NCBI GenBank assembly: GCA_017694835.1
Contig: JADIMJ010000047.1
Location: 1-64,000, forward strand
Reading direction: 5' to 3'
Source: Candidatus Cryptobacteroides gallistercoris
GTDB lineage: Bacteria > Bacteroidota > Bacteroidia > Bacteroidales > UBA932
DNA length: 64,000 nucleotides
The position numbers and the translations under genes were made by a program. This document shows positions 19,195 to 26,580 of the stretch, one piece after another. The notes under the pieces are model-generated. The model searched no databases, had not been told where the DNA came from, and was given only the letters and a program-made list of their open reading frames with translations. Each line of letters opens with the position of its first letter. The first letter of the stretch is position 1.

Positions 19195-19359
19195 TTATTC
19201 TTCCTCCGGCTTGAAATCTTCCTTGCCTACGCCGCAGAGCGGGCATACCCAATCCTCGGGAAGGTCTTCGAATGCTGTTCCTGCTGCAATTCCGTTGTCC
19301 GGATCTCCGGCTGCGGGGTCATAGACATATCCGCAGATTACGCATACATACTTTTTCAT
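19195..19359 (-). CDS. Rubredoxin
   Basis: Too short for the ORF track. The minus strand encodes 54 residues beginning [20 protein letters not shown] and ending [19 protein letters not shown]. The two CxxC knuckles (Cys6/Cys9 and Cys39/Cys42) hold one iron, and the length, GYVYDP and WVCPLCGV motifs are typical. Rubredoxins carry single electrons to rubrerythrin, superoxide reductase or similar partners in anaerobes. Its neighbour upstream on the same strand is an iron-type superoxide dismutase, so the pair looks like an oxygen-defence locus. The AT-rich gap between them has AATTGTATTGATG twice (19374, 19427). Confidence 0.95.
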   Translation of the reverse strand: MKKYVCVICGYVYDPAAGDPDNGIAAGTAFEDLPEDWVCPLCGVGKEDFKPEEE

Positions 19360-19479
19360 CTTGTCCTGTATTTAATTGTATTGATGTTTTAAATCGGCTG
19401 CCTGATGTCCAGTTGTTCCAGTGTCCAATTGTATTGATGCTCAATTGTTCTGGTGCTCATCTGTTCTGATTCCGGAGGG

Positions 19480-20058
19480 TCAGTGCATCAGCCTGTCTTC
19501 CGCTTTTCCCCAGTCGGTGAGACCGAGGCATGTGCTTATGTAGTCTGCGCGCCTGTTGCGGTAGTCAATGTAATAGGCGTGCTCCCACACATCCACCGTC
19601 ATCAGCGGGTTGAGGCCGTCTGTCATAGGGTTGCCGGCATTCTGTTTCTGTATTATCGAAAGTCTGCCGTCCTTGTCTTCGGCGAGCCAGGCCCATCCGG
19701 AACCGAACAGTCCGGCCGCAGCCTTGGCAAAGGCCTCCCTGAAAGCCGATTCCGAACCGAAGTCTCTGGCAATCCTGTCAGCAAGGCGCCCTGACATGGC
19801 GGCCGGTGCAGGCGAAAGTGTCTGGAAGAAGAAAGTGTGGTTCCAAGTCTGTGCCGCATTGTTGAATATGCTTCCCTCCGATTTGAGGATAATCTCCTTC
19901 AGCGGCATATTCTCATATTGCGTTCCGGCAATGAGCTTGTTGAGATTGTCTACATATGTCTGAAGATGTTTGCCGTAATGGAATTCGAGCGTCTCCCTGC
20001 TCATCCCCGGCTCAAGGGCATCAAGTGCGTATGGGAGTTCCGGCATTGTGTGTTTCAT
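19480..20058 (-). CDS. sodB: Superoxide dismutase, Fe/Mn family
   Basis: Dismutates superoxide to peroxide and oxygen in the cytoplasm. The metal ligands are His27 (FHYGKHLQTY), His74 (AAQTWNHTFFF), Asp156 and His160 (DVWEHAYYIDY). The NNAAQTWNH context and FGSGWAWL favour an iron or cambialistic enzyme, as in other Bacteroidales. 192 residues, normal length. The rubredoxin gene follows on the same strand about 120 bases later. Confidence 0.95.
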   Translation of the reverse strand: MKHTMPELPYALDALEPGMSRETLEFHYGKHLQTYVDNLNKLIAGTQYENMPLKEIILKSEGSIFNNAAQTWNHTFFFQTLSPAPAAMSGRLADRIARDFGSESAFREAFAKAAAGLFGSGWAWLAEDKDGRLSIIQKQNAGNPMTDGLNPLMTVDVWEHAYYIDYRNRRADYISTCLGLTDWGKAEDRLMH

Positions 20059-20117
20059 GGCTGTGTGTTTGAAATGGTTGTGAAAATATTTGAATGTTTG
20101 GTGGCTAACCGGCCTTT

Positions 20118-20675
20118 TTAGGGGAGGCTAAGCCGCTTGTTATATGCCATTTCCAAATTATTAAAGATATTAAAACCTATATATGATTCTTTGTTGGGGA
20201 ATCTTGACCTATAATAGCAATTCCAATAACTAATCATTTGATTCTTAGTTCTATTAAAGAATTTTTCATTTTCTCCGATAAAACGAAGGTAGCTATCCAT
20301 ATTACACTCCAAATGCTTCTTCACATCGTATAAAATATTATCTACATATTCTCCTAATAGCTTAAAGCAAAATGGTATAGTCCAATATTCTGTGCAGGAG
20401 ATTAGGTTTTGTAGATGGCGTTGCCTTACAAAACCATTATTATGTCTTGTGAAAATACAGTCAAGAATATTTCTTTGTACTGCTGTCATATTGGACGGTG
20501 TCTGTTCTCTCATATATACCCGTTCTGGAATTGCTATATTCAAACCTCCAAGATTGACGATATAGTATCGGCTGCTTATATCATCATTTTTCATCCCAAG
20601 CATATCCAATACTCTCCGTACATCTTTTGCGAGATCCGGAGGAAATGAATTTAATATTTTATCCTTTTCATACAT
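20118..20675 (-). CDS. AT-rich orphan protein of unknown function
   Basis: I do not recognise a named domain. From ATG 20675 it is 185 residues (MYEKDKILNSFPPDLAKDVRRVLDMLGMKNDDI...), neutral to basic and rich in Asn, Tyr and Phe, with no signal peptide or membrane segment; the ORF track prefers a TTG at 20708. Its base composition is clearly AT-richer than its neighbours, and rare-looking A/T-ending codons dominate, which suggests recent transfer. I vaguely associate the N-terminal half with an uncharacterised Bacteroidales protein family, but cannot name it. Not part of any operon. A 20-bp tandem duplication lies just upstream. Confidence 0.6.
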   Translation of the reverse strand: MYEKDKILNSFPPDLAKDVRRVLDMLGMKNDDISSRYYIVNLGGLNIAIPERVYMREQTPSNMTAVQRNILDCIFTRHNNGFVRQRHLQNLISCTEYWTIPFCFKLLGEYVDNILYDVKKHLECNMDSYLRFIGENEKFFNRTKNQMISYWNCYYRSRFPNKESYIGFNIFNNLEMAYNKRLSLP

Positions 20676-20719
20676 GGCATATAACGGGTGGCGTAAATGC
20701 CTCTTCAAATGTAATTAAA

Positions 20720-20753
20720 AAAAATCAGATTTCCTAACTAAAAATCAGATTTC
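20720..20753. repeat. 20-bp direct repeat upstream of the orphan gene
   Basis: AAAAATCAGATTTC occurs at 20720-20733 and 20740-20753. It is about 45-80 bases upstream of the ATG of the minus-strand orphan gene, where an operator would lie. Confidence 0.5.
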
Positions 20754-20888
20754 ACAGCGCAGATTTTGCAGCACTTGCATCCTTTTCTTCCCTTTTCCGG
20801 TTCTGATACAATCTTTTTGGCATTCAGGTTGATTTAAAACGAATCAGTAATGAAATTTGGCAAAAGTTTAAAAATTTCATATAAAATA

Positions 20889-20919
20889 TTTGGAATATTG
20901 TTTTAATTAATTACCTTTG
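20889..20919 (+). promoter_or_regulatory. Consensus promoter of a short transcript
   Basis: TTTG at 20889-20892, a spacer of exactly 19 bases, and TACCTTTG at 20912-20919. It is one of the best matches in the window, and no protein gene follows before an intrinsic terminator. Confidence 0.7.
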
Positions 20920-20925
20920 TATCGG

Positions 20926-21013
20926 ACATATGAAAAATTTTTTTTCATGTCTATTTGTTAAGTTCGTTTTATATACAGGCCGGTTCCTTGGGGAGGGGAC
21001 CGGCTTTCTCTTG
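20926..21013 (+). ncRNA. Candidate ~88-nt RNA or leader, promoter to terminator
   Basis: A consensus promoter (20889-20919) is followed 60 bases later by a terminator, GCCGGTTCC / GGGACCGGC (20979-21004, G-U pair included) plus TTTCTC. The RNA would begin with a perfect hairpin ATGAAAAA-TTT-TTTTTCAT (20930-20948), which buries the only early ATG. The frame from that ATG runs on through the terminator and the repeats to 21334, and reads as low-complexity sequence, so I do not treat it as a gene. The unit is either a small RNA or an attenuated leader for the FHS transporter gene at 21341, which also has its own nearer promoter. Confidence 0.4.
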
Positions 21014-21032
21014 TCATTTATCGGCTTAAACA

Positions 21033-21081
21033 GCATAACGGAAAATAGGGGCATCAACGGAAAATCGCATCAACGGAAAAT
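21033..21081. repeat. Three short direct repeats (GCATMAACGGAAAAT)
   Basis: GCATAACGGAAAAT at 21033 and GCATCAACGGAAAAT at 21051 and 21067 form a tandem array with 16-18 base spacing, between the short-RNA terminator and hairpin repeat copy 2. Confidence 0.6.
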
Positions 21082-21119
21082 CCAAAGACATTTTGGCGCG
21101 GAGGCTGTTCATTTCTTGA

Positions 21120-21164
21120 GGCACGGCCGGTGGATATGTGAAATGGCCTCCCACCGGCCGCGCC
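21120..21164. repeat. Hairpin repeat, copy 2
   Basis: GGC-A-CGGCCGGTGG pairs with CCACCGGCCG-C-GCC (one A-C mismatch) around ATATGTGAAATGGCCTC. Loop and stem layout match the copies at 631, 60889 and 62566. A GCGGAGGCTGTTCATTTCTTG unit at about 21098 points toward the hairpin, as in copy 1. It lies upstream of the sugar-transporter promoter. Confidence 0.65.
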
Positions 21165-21273
21165 ATCTCCGTCATCTGCCTCTTCCTGCCTCATCTGCCT
21201 CTTCCCGGCTTTTCCTGCCCCCCTCTTCCTGGCGTCTCAGGCCTCCTCCGGAATCTGCCCGAAAGTTATTTTT

Positions 21274-21304
21274 TTTGTGCAATGGTGAAAAATTTGTAAC
21301 TTTC
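21274..21304 (+). promoter_or_regulatory. Promoter of the first FHS transporter gene
   Basis: TTTG at 21274-21277, 19 bases, then TAACTTTC at 21297-21304 (one mismatch to TANNTTTG). The leader is about 30 nt. The stretch 20676-21340 holds no protein gene. Confidence 0.55.
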
Positions 21305-21340
21305 GCAAATTTTGGAATCATAATTAATAATTAAAACATA

Positions 21341-22639
21341 ATGACAATGAGAAAAAATGGCAATCTGGTCGCAATCATCACGATGATTTTTCTCTTCGGA
21401 ATGATTTCTTTCGTGACGAATCTTGCGGCCCCTATCGGCGTAATCTGGAAACAGCAGCCGGGAATCGACGGTTCCAATGCCCTCGGAATGATGGGCAACA
21501 TGATGAACTTCCTCGCATATCTCTTCATGGGTATTCCGGCTGGCAGGCTCATCACCAGGATCGGTTATAAGAAGACGGCTCTTCTTGCTGTCGCCATCGG
21601 TTTCTTCGGCGTTCTGATTCAGTTCCTTTCAGGCATTGTCGGGACAGGCTCCACACTCGCGGGCCTTCCGGCGAACTGGTTCATCTATCTTTTCGGCGCC
21701 TTCGTTGCAGGCTTCTCCGTATGTATTCTCAATACAGTGGTGAACCCTATGCTCAATCTTCTGGGTGGCGGAGGAAAGAAGGGTAACCAGCTTGTCCAGA
21801 TAGGCGGTACATTCAATTCCCTGATGGGCACCATCACGCCTATGTTTGTCGGAGCCCTCATCGGGGCGGTTACCAAGGATACTGTCATTACTGACGTGAA
21901 TACCGTGATGTTCATAGCGATGGGGGTATTCCTGTTCACTTTCATAATCCTTGCCTTTGTTCCGATTGAGAACCCCCAGTCATCATCTGAAGGCGGTCCT
22001 GTCGAAAGCCCGTGGAAATACCGTCATTTCGTTTTCGGCGTAATCGCCATCTTCCTTTATGTGGGAGTAGAGGTGGGCATCCCGGGTACTCTCAATTTCT
22101 ATCTTTCGGATCCGAACGGAGGTGCCGGCCTTGACCCTGAGACAGCCGCTGCTACCGCAGGCTTTGTCGCCGGAACATACTGGCTTCTCATGCTCGTCGG
22201 CCGGTTCATCTCAAGCTTCATCAGCGGAGTGGTTTCCAGCCGTGTCCAGCTGAGCGTTGCTGCGGCAGTAGCTGCGGTGCTCATATTGTCCGCAATGTTT
22301 ATTCCGTCAACAGTCGTGACATCGATGCCTGTGTTCAAGGGTTCCGGCTTCGGCATAGAACAGGTTCCGCTTTCAGCCCTTCTTCTGGTGCTCTGCGGGC
22401 TCTGCACTTCTGTCATGTGGGGTACAATCTTCAACCTTGCCGTCGAGGGCCTCGGTTCCGCCACGGCTCTTGCTTCCGGAGCATTCATGATGATGGTTGT
22501 CGGCGGCGGTGTCCTTCCGCTTCTGCAGAATGCCATTGCGGATGCTGCCGGATATATGGTAAGCTATTGGGTGATAGTGGTCGCTGTCCTTTATATCTTC
22601 TGGTATGCGGCTCTCGGCTCAAAGGTAAGGACGGCCTGA
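21341..22639 (+). CDS. FHS-family (FucP/GlcP-like) sugar:proton symporter
   Basis: A 432-residue, 12-helix major facilitator. It belongs to the fucose/glucose/galactose branch: the family stretch LNTVVNPMLNLLGGGGKKGNQLVQIGGTFNSLMGTITP is clear, with N- and C-terminal six-helix bundles around a central loop (FVPIENPQSSSEGGPVESP). It probably imports a hexose or N-acetylhexosamine. It is followed by a ROK sugar kinase and a second FHS transporter (23933), so uptake and phosphorylation are encoded together. Two in-frame ATGs (21341, 21347) are possible starts. Confidence 0.9.
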   Translation: MTMRKNGNLVAIITMIFLFGMISFVTNLAAPIGVIWKQQPGIDGSNALGMMGNMMNFLAYLFMGIPAGRLITRIGYKKTALLAVAIGFFGVLIQFLSGIVGTGSTLAGLPANWFIYLFGAFVAGFSVCILNTVVNPMLNLLGGGGKKGNQLVQIGGTFNSLMGTITPMFVGALIGAVTKDTVITDVNTVMFIAMGVFLFTFIILAFVPIENPQSSSEGGPVESPWKYRHFVFGVIAIFLYVGVEVGIPGTLNFYLSDPNGGAGLDPETAAATAGFVAGTYWLLMLVGRFISSFISGVVSSRVQLSVAAAVAAVLILSAMFIPSTVVTSMPVFKGSGFGIEQVPLSALLLVLCGLCTSVMWGTIFNLAVEGLGSATALASGAFMMMVVGGGVLPLLQNAIADAAGYMVSYWVIVVAVLYIFWYAALGSKVRTA

Positions 22640-22685
22640 TGCAATATTGCAGGATTTATAAGTGCAATATTGCCGGATTAATAAT
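22640..22685. promoter_or_regulatory. Tandem 23-bp repeats with GCAATATTGC palindromes (putative operator)
   Basis: The unit TGCAATATTGCMGGATTWATAA begins at 22640 and again at 22663. Each contains the perfect 10-bp palindrome GCAATATTGC. The 23-base period is close to two helical turns, so two regulator dimers would sit on the same face of the DNA. It lies between the stop of the first transporter and the start of the ROK kinase. Confidence 0.55.
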
Positions 22686-22726
22686 GGCATGACGATATTA
22701 TAACAGCAAGATAATAGCAAGACGAC

Positions 22727-23698
22727 ATGAATACTGATATTTTAGAAAAGCCTTATGTGGTCGGCATTGACATAGGGGGCCAGACCACCAAGATGGGGAT
22801 TGTGGACATGAGAGGCCAGGTCCTCTCCCAGACAGTAATCCGCACGGACACTTATGATGACGTGAATCTGTATATTGATGAAGTCGCAGCTGCCCTTGAA
22901 AAGATTATCACGGAGTCTGCTTCCGAAGGGAAGATCCGGGGAATCGGAGTCGGGGCCCCGAACGGAAACTATTATACGGGCAACATAGAGAATGCGGTCA
23001 ATCTTGTCTGGGGAGCGGGAAAGATTCCGTTTGCCGAACTGCTTTCCAAAAGGACAGGGGGACTCAAGGTGGCCCTTACCAATGACGCCAATGCCGCCGC
23101 GGTGGGCGAAATGACCTACGGGGCAGCGAGAGGAATGAAGAATTTCATAATGATTACTCTCGGTACCGGTGTCGGAAGCGGCATCGTCATCAACGGGGAA
23201 GTCGTCTACGGACATGACGGCTATGCCGGAGAGCTCGGGCACACATGTGCCGTACGCCACAACGGCAGAGTCTGCGGATGCGGGAAGACCGGCTGTCTGG
23301 AGACATACTGTTCCGCGACCGGTGTCGCCCGTACTGCAAGGGAATGGCTGGACATGACCGACGAGCCGTCTGTATTGAGAAGCCTTGACAGCATTTCTTC
23401 AAAGGATGTGTATGAGGCAGCCAAGGACGGGGACAAGCTTGCCTTGAAGATATTTGATTTCACCGGCAAGATTCTCGGAGAGTCATTTGCGGATTTTGTG
23501 GCCTTCAGCGCTCCGGAGGCAATCGTTCTCTTCGGCGGTCTTGCAAGGGCCAAGGAATATCTGTATCAGCCGATAATGGACGCGATGAATGCCAACCTCC
23601 TTCATCTGTGGAGGAACAAGATCAAGATTGTCTTCTCGCAGCTGAAAGAATCGGATGCCGCTATCCTCGGCGCATCAGCCCTCGCATGGGAGCTGTAG
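22727..23698 (+). CDS. ROK-family sugar kinase (glucokinase-like)
   Basis: A 323-residue cytoplasmic kinase that phosphorylates an imported hexose with ATP. It has the phosphate-1 motif GIDIGGQTTKMGIVD, the catalytic TNDANAAAVGEMTYGAARG (Asp of ND), ITLGTGVGSGIVINGEVVYG, and the ROK zinc signature GELGHTCAVRHNGRVCGCGKTGCLETYCS. There is no N-terminal helix-turn-helix, so it is an enzyme rather than a ROK repressor. Flanked by two FHS transporters. Bacteroides RokA-type enzymes act on glucose, mannose and N-acetylglucosamine; which applies here is not shown. Confidence 0.92.
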   Translation: MNTDILEKPYVVGIDIGGQTTKMGIVDMRGQVLSQTVIRTDTYDDVNLYIDEVAAALEKIITESASEGKIRGIGVGAPNGNYYTGNIENAVNLVWGAGKIPFAELLSKRTGGLKVALTNDANAAAVGEMTYGAARGMKNFIMITLGTGVGSGIVINGEVVYGHDGYAGELGHTCAVRHNGRVCGCGKTGCLETYCSATGVARTAREWLDMTDEPSVLRSLDSISSKDVYEAAKDGDKLALKIFDFTGKILGESFADFVAFSAPEAIVLFGGLARAKEYLYQPIMDAMNANLLHLWRNKIKIVFSQLKESDAAILGASALAWEL

Positions 23699-23751
23699 TG
23701 CCGGACGGACATCCTTTAATATAAGACAGTCTTTAATATAAATTGAATTGG

Positions 23752-23783
23752 CAGCCGGATTCCTCTTTAACGGGATCCGGCTG
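23752..23783 (+). terminator. Hairpin after the ROK kinase gene
   Basis: CAGCCGGAT pairs with ATCCGGCTG around a 14-nt loop, followed by TAATTGT rather than a clean T-run. CTTTAATATAA is repeated just before it (23713, 23731). A partial terminator is the likely reading; the second transporter begins 150 bases on. Confidence 0.5.
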
Positions 23784-23932
23784 TAATTGTATCCGGTTCT
23801 GGCCATTTTTTGCGGGCAGGCAGTTATATTTTCATGAATTTTAAAATTAAATTTAACCGGATTCCAAAAATTTTTTAACTTTAAATGTTTTTCCGGAAAA
23901 CTTCCGGATTGTAAATGCTAAAACCTGACACA

Positions 23933-25180
23933 ATGACGAAAAAGAGTTTTTTGCCTGCGATTGCCATAATGTTTGCGCTTTTCTTCATGATTGCATTCAT
24001 TACCGGTCTCCACAATCCTTTGGGAATAATCGTAAAATTCCAGTTCGGATTTTCAAATGCAGCCTCGCAGCTCGGCAATCTCATAAATTTTCTCGCATAT
24101 GCATGCATGGGCCTTCCTGCCGGATATATTCTGAAAAAATACGGGTATAAGGTATCTTCGCTGGTGGCTGTCAGCATAGGTATCCTGGGAGTGGGGACAT
24201 TCTGGCTGTCCGGCCTCCTGTCCAATTTCTGGGTATATCTTCTCGGGGCATTCATTTCGGGCTTTGCCGCCTGTATGCTCAATGCCGTGGTCAACCCGAT
24301 GCTGAATTCCATCGGACATGGAGGGAAAAAGGGCAATCAGCTCATCCAGTACGGAAACTCACTCAATTCACTTGCGGCGACATTCGTGCCTTTCTTCATC
24401 GGATGGCTGACAGGCCAGCATGCGAGTCATTCCATTTCCGACGCCAATCCTGCATTTTTCATAGCGCTCGGCGTCTTCGCCCTGGCATTCATCATAATCA
24501 TATTCACGAAGATTCCTGAGCCTGAAATGGACAATGAACTCTTGTCTGTCCCTCACAAGGACGGCATCTACAGCTGCTTTTCATTCAGGCATTTTGTACT
24601 CGGTTCAATTGCCGTGTTCGTATATATGGGAGTGGAAATCGGAATCGCGAACACCACCAATCTGTATCTTACACATGAAATAGGCCTGATGCCTGGAAAG
24701 GCGGGAGTCATTGTCAGTCTGTTCTGGTTCTTCATGTTCATCGGCCGTCTCGTGGGAGGATATCTCGGCTCCAGGTTTGCCAGCCATGACATGCTTTCAT
24801 TCGCCACATTCGGCACGATGATTCTTGTCATCATGGCCATCTTCACTCCTTCTGACCTGCTCGTGTCCTTCGGGGAAAGGATATTCACGGATATCCCGAT
24901 TAATGCAGTCTTTCTGATCATGACCGGCTTCTTCACTTCGGTGATGTGGGGAAATATCTTCAACATGGCAGTCGAGGGCCTCGGGAAATATACTTCTTCC
25001 GCCACCGGCTTCTTCATGTTCATGGTCTGCGGCGGAGGCATCCTGCCGGCCATCCAGGGCGCCATAGCAGACCTCATCGGATATATTCCGTCGTTCTGGT
25101 TCGTGCTCCTGTGCCTGGCATACCTGCTGTTCTATGCTTCGTCAGGCTATAAGAATGTCAACAGAAAGATTCCTGTATAG
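23933..25180 (+). CDS. FHS-family (FucP/GlcP-like) sugar transporter, second copy
   Basis: 415 residues from ATG 23933 (MTKKSFLPAIAIMFALFFMIAFITGLHNPLG); ATG 23915 is an alternative. It is a 12-helix facilitator with the branch signature LNAVVNPMLNSIGHGGKKGNQLIQYGNSLNSLAATFVP, matching the copy at 21341 at this motif but diverged elsewhere, so it is an old paralogue and may differ in substrate. A weak TAACTTTA box lies at 23876. It ends the sugar locus and converges on a MATE gene. Confidence 0.9.
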   Translation: MTKKSFLPAIAIMFALFFMIAFITGLHNPLGIIVKFQFGFSNAASQLGNLINFLAYACMGLPAGYILKKYGYKVSSLVAVSIGILGVGTFWLSGLLSNFWVYLLGAFISGFAACMLNAVVNPMLNSIGHGGKKGNQLIQYGNSLNSLAATFVPFFIGWLTGQHASHSISDANPAFFIALGVFALAFIIIIFTKIPEPEMDNELLSVPHKDGIYSCFSFRHFVLGSIAVFVYMGVEIGIANTTNLYLTHEIGLMPGKAGVIVSLFWFFMFIGRLVGGYLGSRFASHDMLSFATFGTMILVIMAIFTPSDLLVSFGERIFTDIPINAVFLIMTGFFTSVMWGNIFNMAVEGLGKYTSSATGFFMFMVCGGGILPAIQGAIADLIGYIPSFWFVLLCLAYLLFYASSGYKNVNRKIPV

Positions 25181-25185
25181 GGAAA

Positions 25186-25219
25186 GCCCGTCTTTGAATG
25201 CACCATAAAGACTCCGGGC
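25186..25219. terminator. Hairpin between convergent FHS and MATE genes
   Basis: GCCCG..TCTTT pairs with AAAGA..CGGGC with a small bulge. It fills the 42-base gap between the two convergent stop codons. Confidence 0.4.
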
Positions 25220-25222
25220 GGT

Positions 25223-26560
25223 TCAGATTCTTGTCCCTTTCCAGCGGTTGCTCCAGAGGTACAGGCCGCAGATGACAAGCATCGACAGCCCGTAGGCTAT
25301 TTCTGCGAGCCAGCAGACGGCGACATCGGCCTTTGCCCAGGCAATCACTACGGTACAGAACATTACGTAGATTACCAGCGCGGACATTTCAAGCACGAAT
25401 GCCGTGCGGGTGTTTCCTGTGCCGGAGACAGCGTTGAAGCATATCAGTGCCGGGCATGTGAACAGATATGAGAAGCAGAGCACGAACAATGACGGCACCG
25501 AATCGGATATGAGGTCAGGCATGTCGGTGTATATCCGCAGCACATGTTCGGGGAATATGGCGAAGAGAACCGCCAGTATTGTCACCGGGATATATGCCAG
25601 CTTGATGACTCTTCTGATGAGGCGGGGCACAGAGTCCGTATGTCCTTCACCGATGAGGTTGCTGACCAGAGAGCTGCATGTGGATGCGAATGCAGAGACA
25701 AATACCCACAGGAAGCCGGAGATGCTTCTGATGAGATTAGAGATGGCCAGGGCGCGCTCTCCGATGTGCTCGACGAACATGAAGAAGATGAACCATGTCG
25801 ATACCGAAAAGAAATTCTGGATCATTGTCCATATCGACACTGTCAGGATGTACCTGAGTTTCTTCCAGCTGAATTTTATCCTTTTGTTCAGTCCGTATTT
25901 CGTGCAGTCTGTCATTGTCGCCGTGTAGACGATGAAGAAGATGAGGGAGACGAGTTCTGCGAGAGTCGAACCGATTGCAGCCCCTGCAATGCCGAGGGCG
26001 GGGAATCCGAGCTTTCCGAAGACGAGAATCCAGTTGAACACCACATTGGACAGGACCATCACAATGGAGTTGAGAGTAAGGGTCGCTGTCTGTGTCGTGC
26101 CGATGTAGAATGCCCTGAACATCACTGTCACAAAGGCGAATATGAGTCCGACGAGCCTCCATCGCACATAGTCCATTGCGGCAGCCGATATTTCGGGAGA
26201 TTCTATCAGAAGACCGAGCAGCCATGGGGAAAACAATTCCGACAGGAAGATGACAAGTACTGCCAGGCATATCAGGAAATAGACCCCGTGCCAGAAAATG
26301 TTGCCTGTCTCTGCATAGTTCCCTTCCCCGTTGCGCCTCGCTATGATGATCTGGGAGCCGACACCGAAGCCGAAGCCGGTGATGAAGATAGCCATGCAAT
26401 AGACCCCCGCAATGGCGGATGCGGCAAGCTCCACTTCTCCGACGCGGCCGAGGAATGCGGTGTCCGTCATCCCGAGCAGCTGTTCCATTATGAGGCTGAC
26501 CAGGATGGGCCATGCCACTTTCCAGATGTGGCTGTATGAGTAGTTCAATGTTTTTGTCAT
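25223..26560 (-). CDS. MATE family efflux transporter
   Basis: A 445-residue, 12-helix DinF/NorM-type transporter (IWKVAWPILVSLIMEQLLGMTDTAFLGRVGEVELAASAIAG at the N-terminus). The ORF track starts at a TTG (26584); I use ATG 26560 (MTKTLNYSYSHIW), 20 bases after the truB stop. It is the last gene of the gltX-small protein-rpiB-truB-MATE run on the minus strand. Substrate unknown. Confidence 0.9.
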   Translation of the reverse strand: MTKTLNYSYSHIWKVAWPILVSLIMEQLLGMTDTAFLGRVGEVELAASAIAGVYCMAIFITGFGFGVGSQIIIARRNGEGNYAETGNIFWHGVYFLICLAVLVIFLSELFSPWLLGLLIESPEISAAAMDYVRWRLVGLIFAFVTVMFRAFYIGTTQTATLTLNSIVMVLSNVVFNWILVFGKLGFPALGIAGAAIGSTLAELVSLIFFIVYTATMTDCTKYGLNKRIKFSWKKLRYILTVSIWTMIQNFFSVSTWFIFFMFVEHIGERALAISNLIRSISGFLWVFVSAFASTCSSLVSNLIGEGHTDSVPRLIRRVIKLAYIPVTILAVLFAIFPEHVLRIYTDMPDLISDSVPSLFVLCFSYLFTCPALICFNAVSGTGNTRTAFVLEMSALVIYVMFCTVVIAWAKADVAVCWLAEIAYGLSMLVICGLYLWSNRWKGTRI

Positions 26561-26580
26561 GGCTGGAATCAAATTCTTTG

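Noticed and set aside
20118-20675. Calling the AT-rich orphan an abortive-infection protein
   Set aside because: Composition and isolation fit a defence gene, but I see no Abi-family motif, so the function is left open.
20930-21334. 134-residue ORF downstream of a consensus promoter
   Set aside because: It reads through an intrinsic terminator, a triplicated repeat and a hairpin repeat, and its sequence is low complexity; the region is better read as non-coding.
25544-26539. 331-residue open frame opposite the MATE gene
   Set aside because: Antisense shadow; highly charged with no hydrophobic core, whereas the other strand encodes a clear 12-helix transporter.
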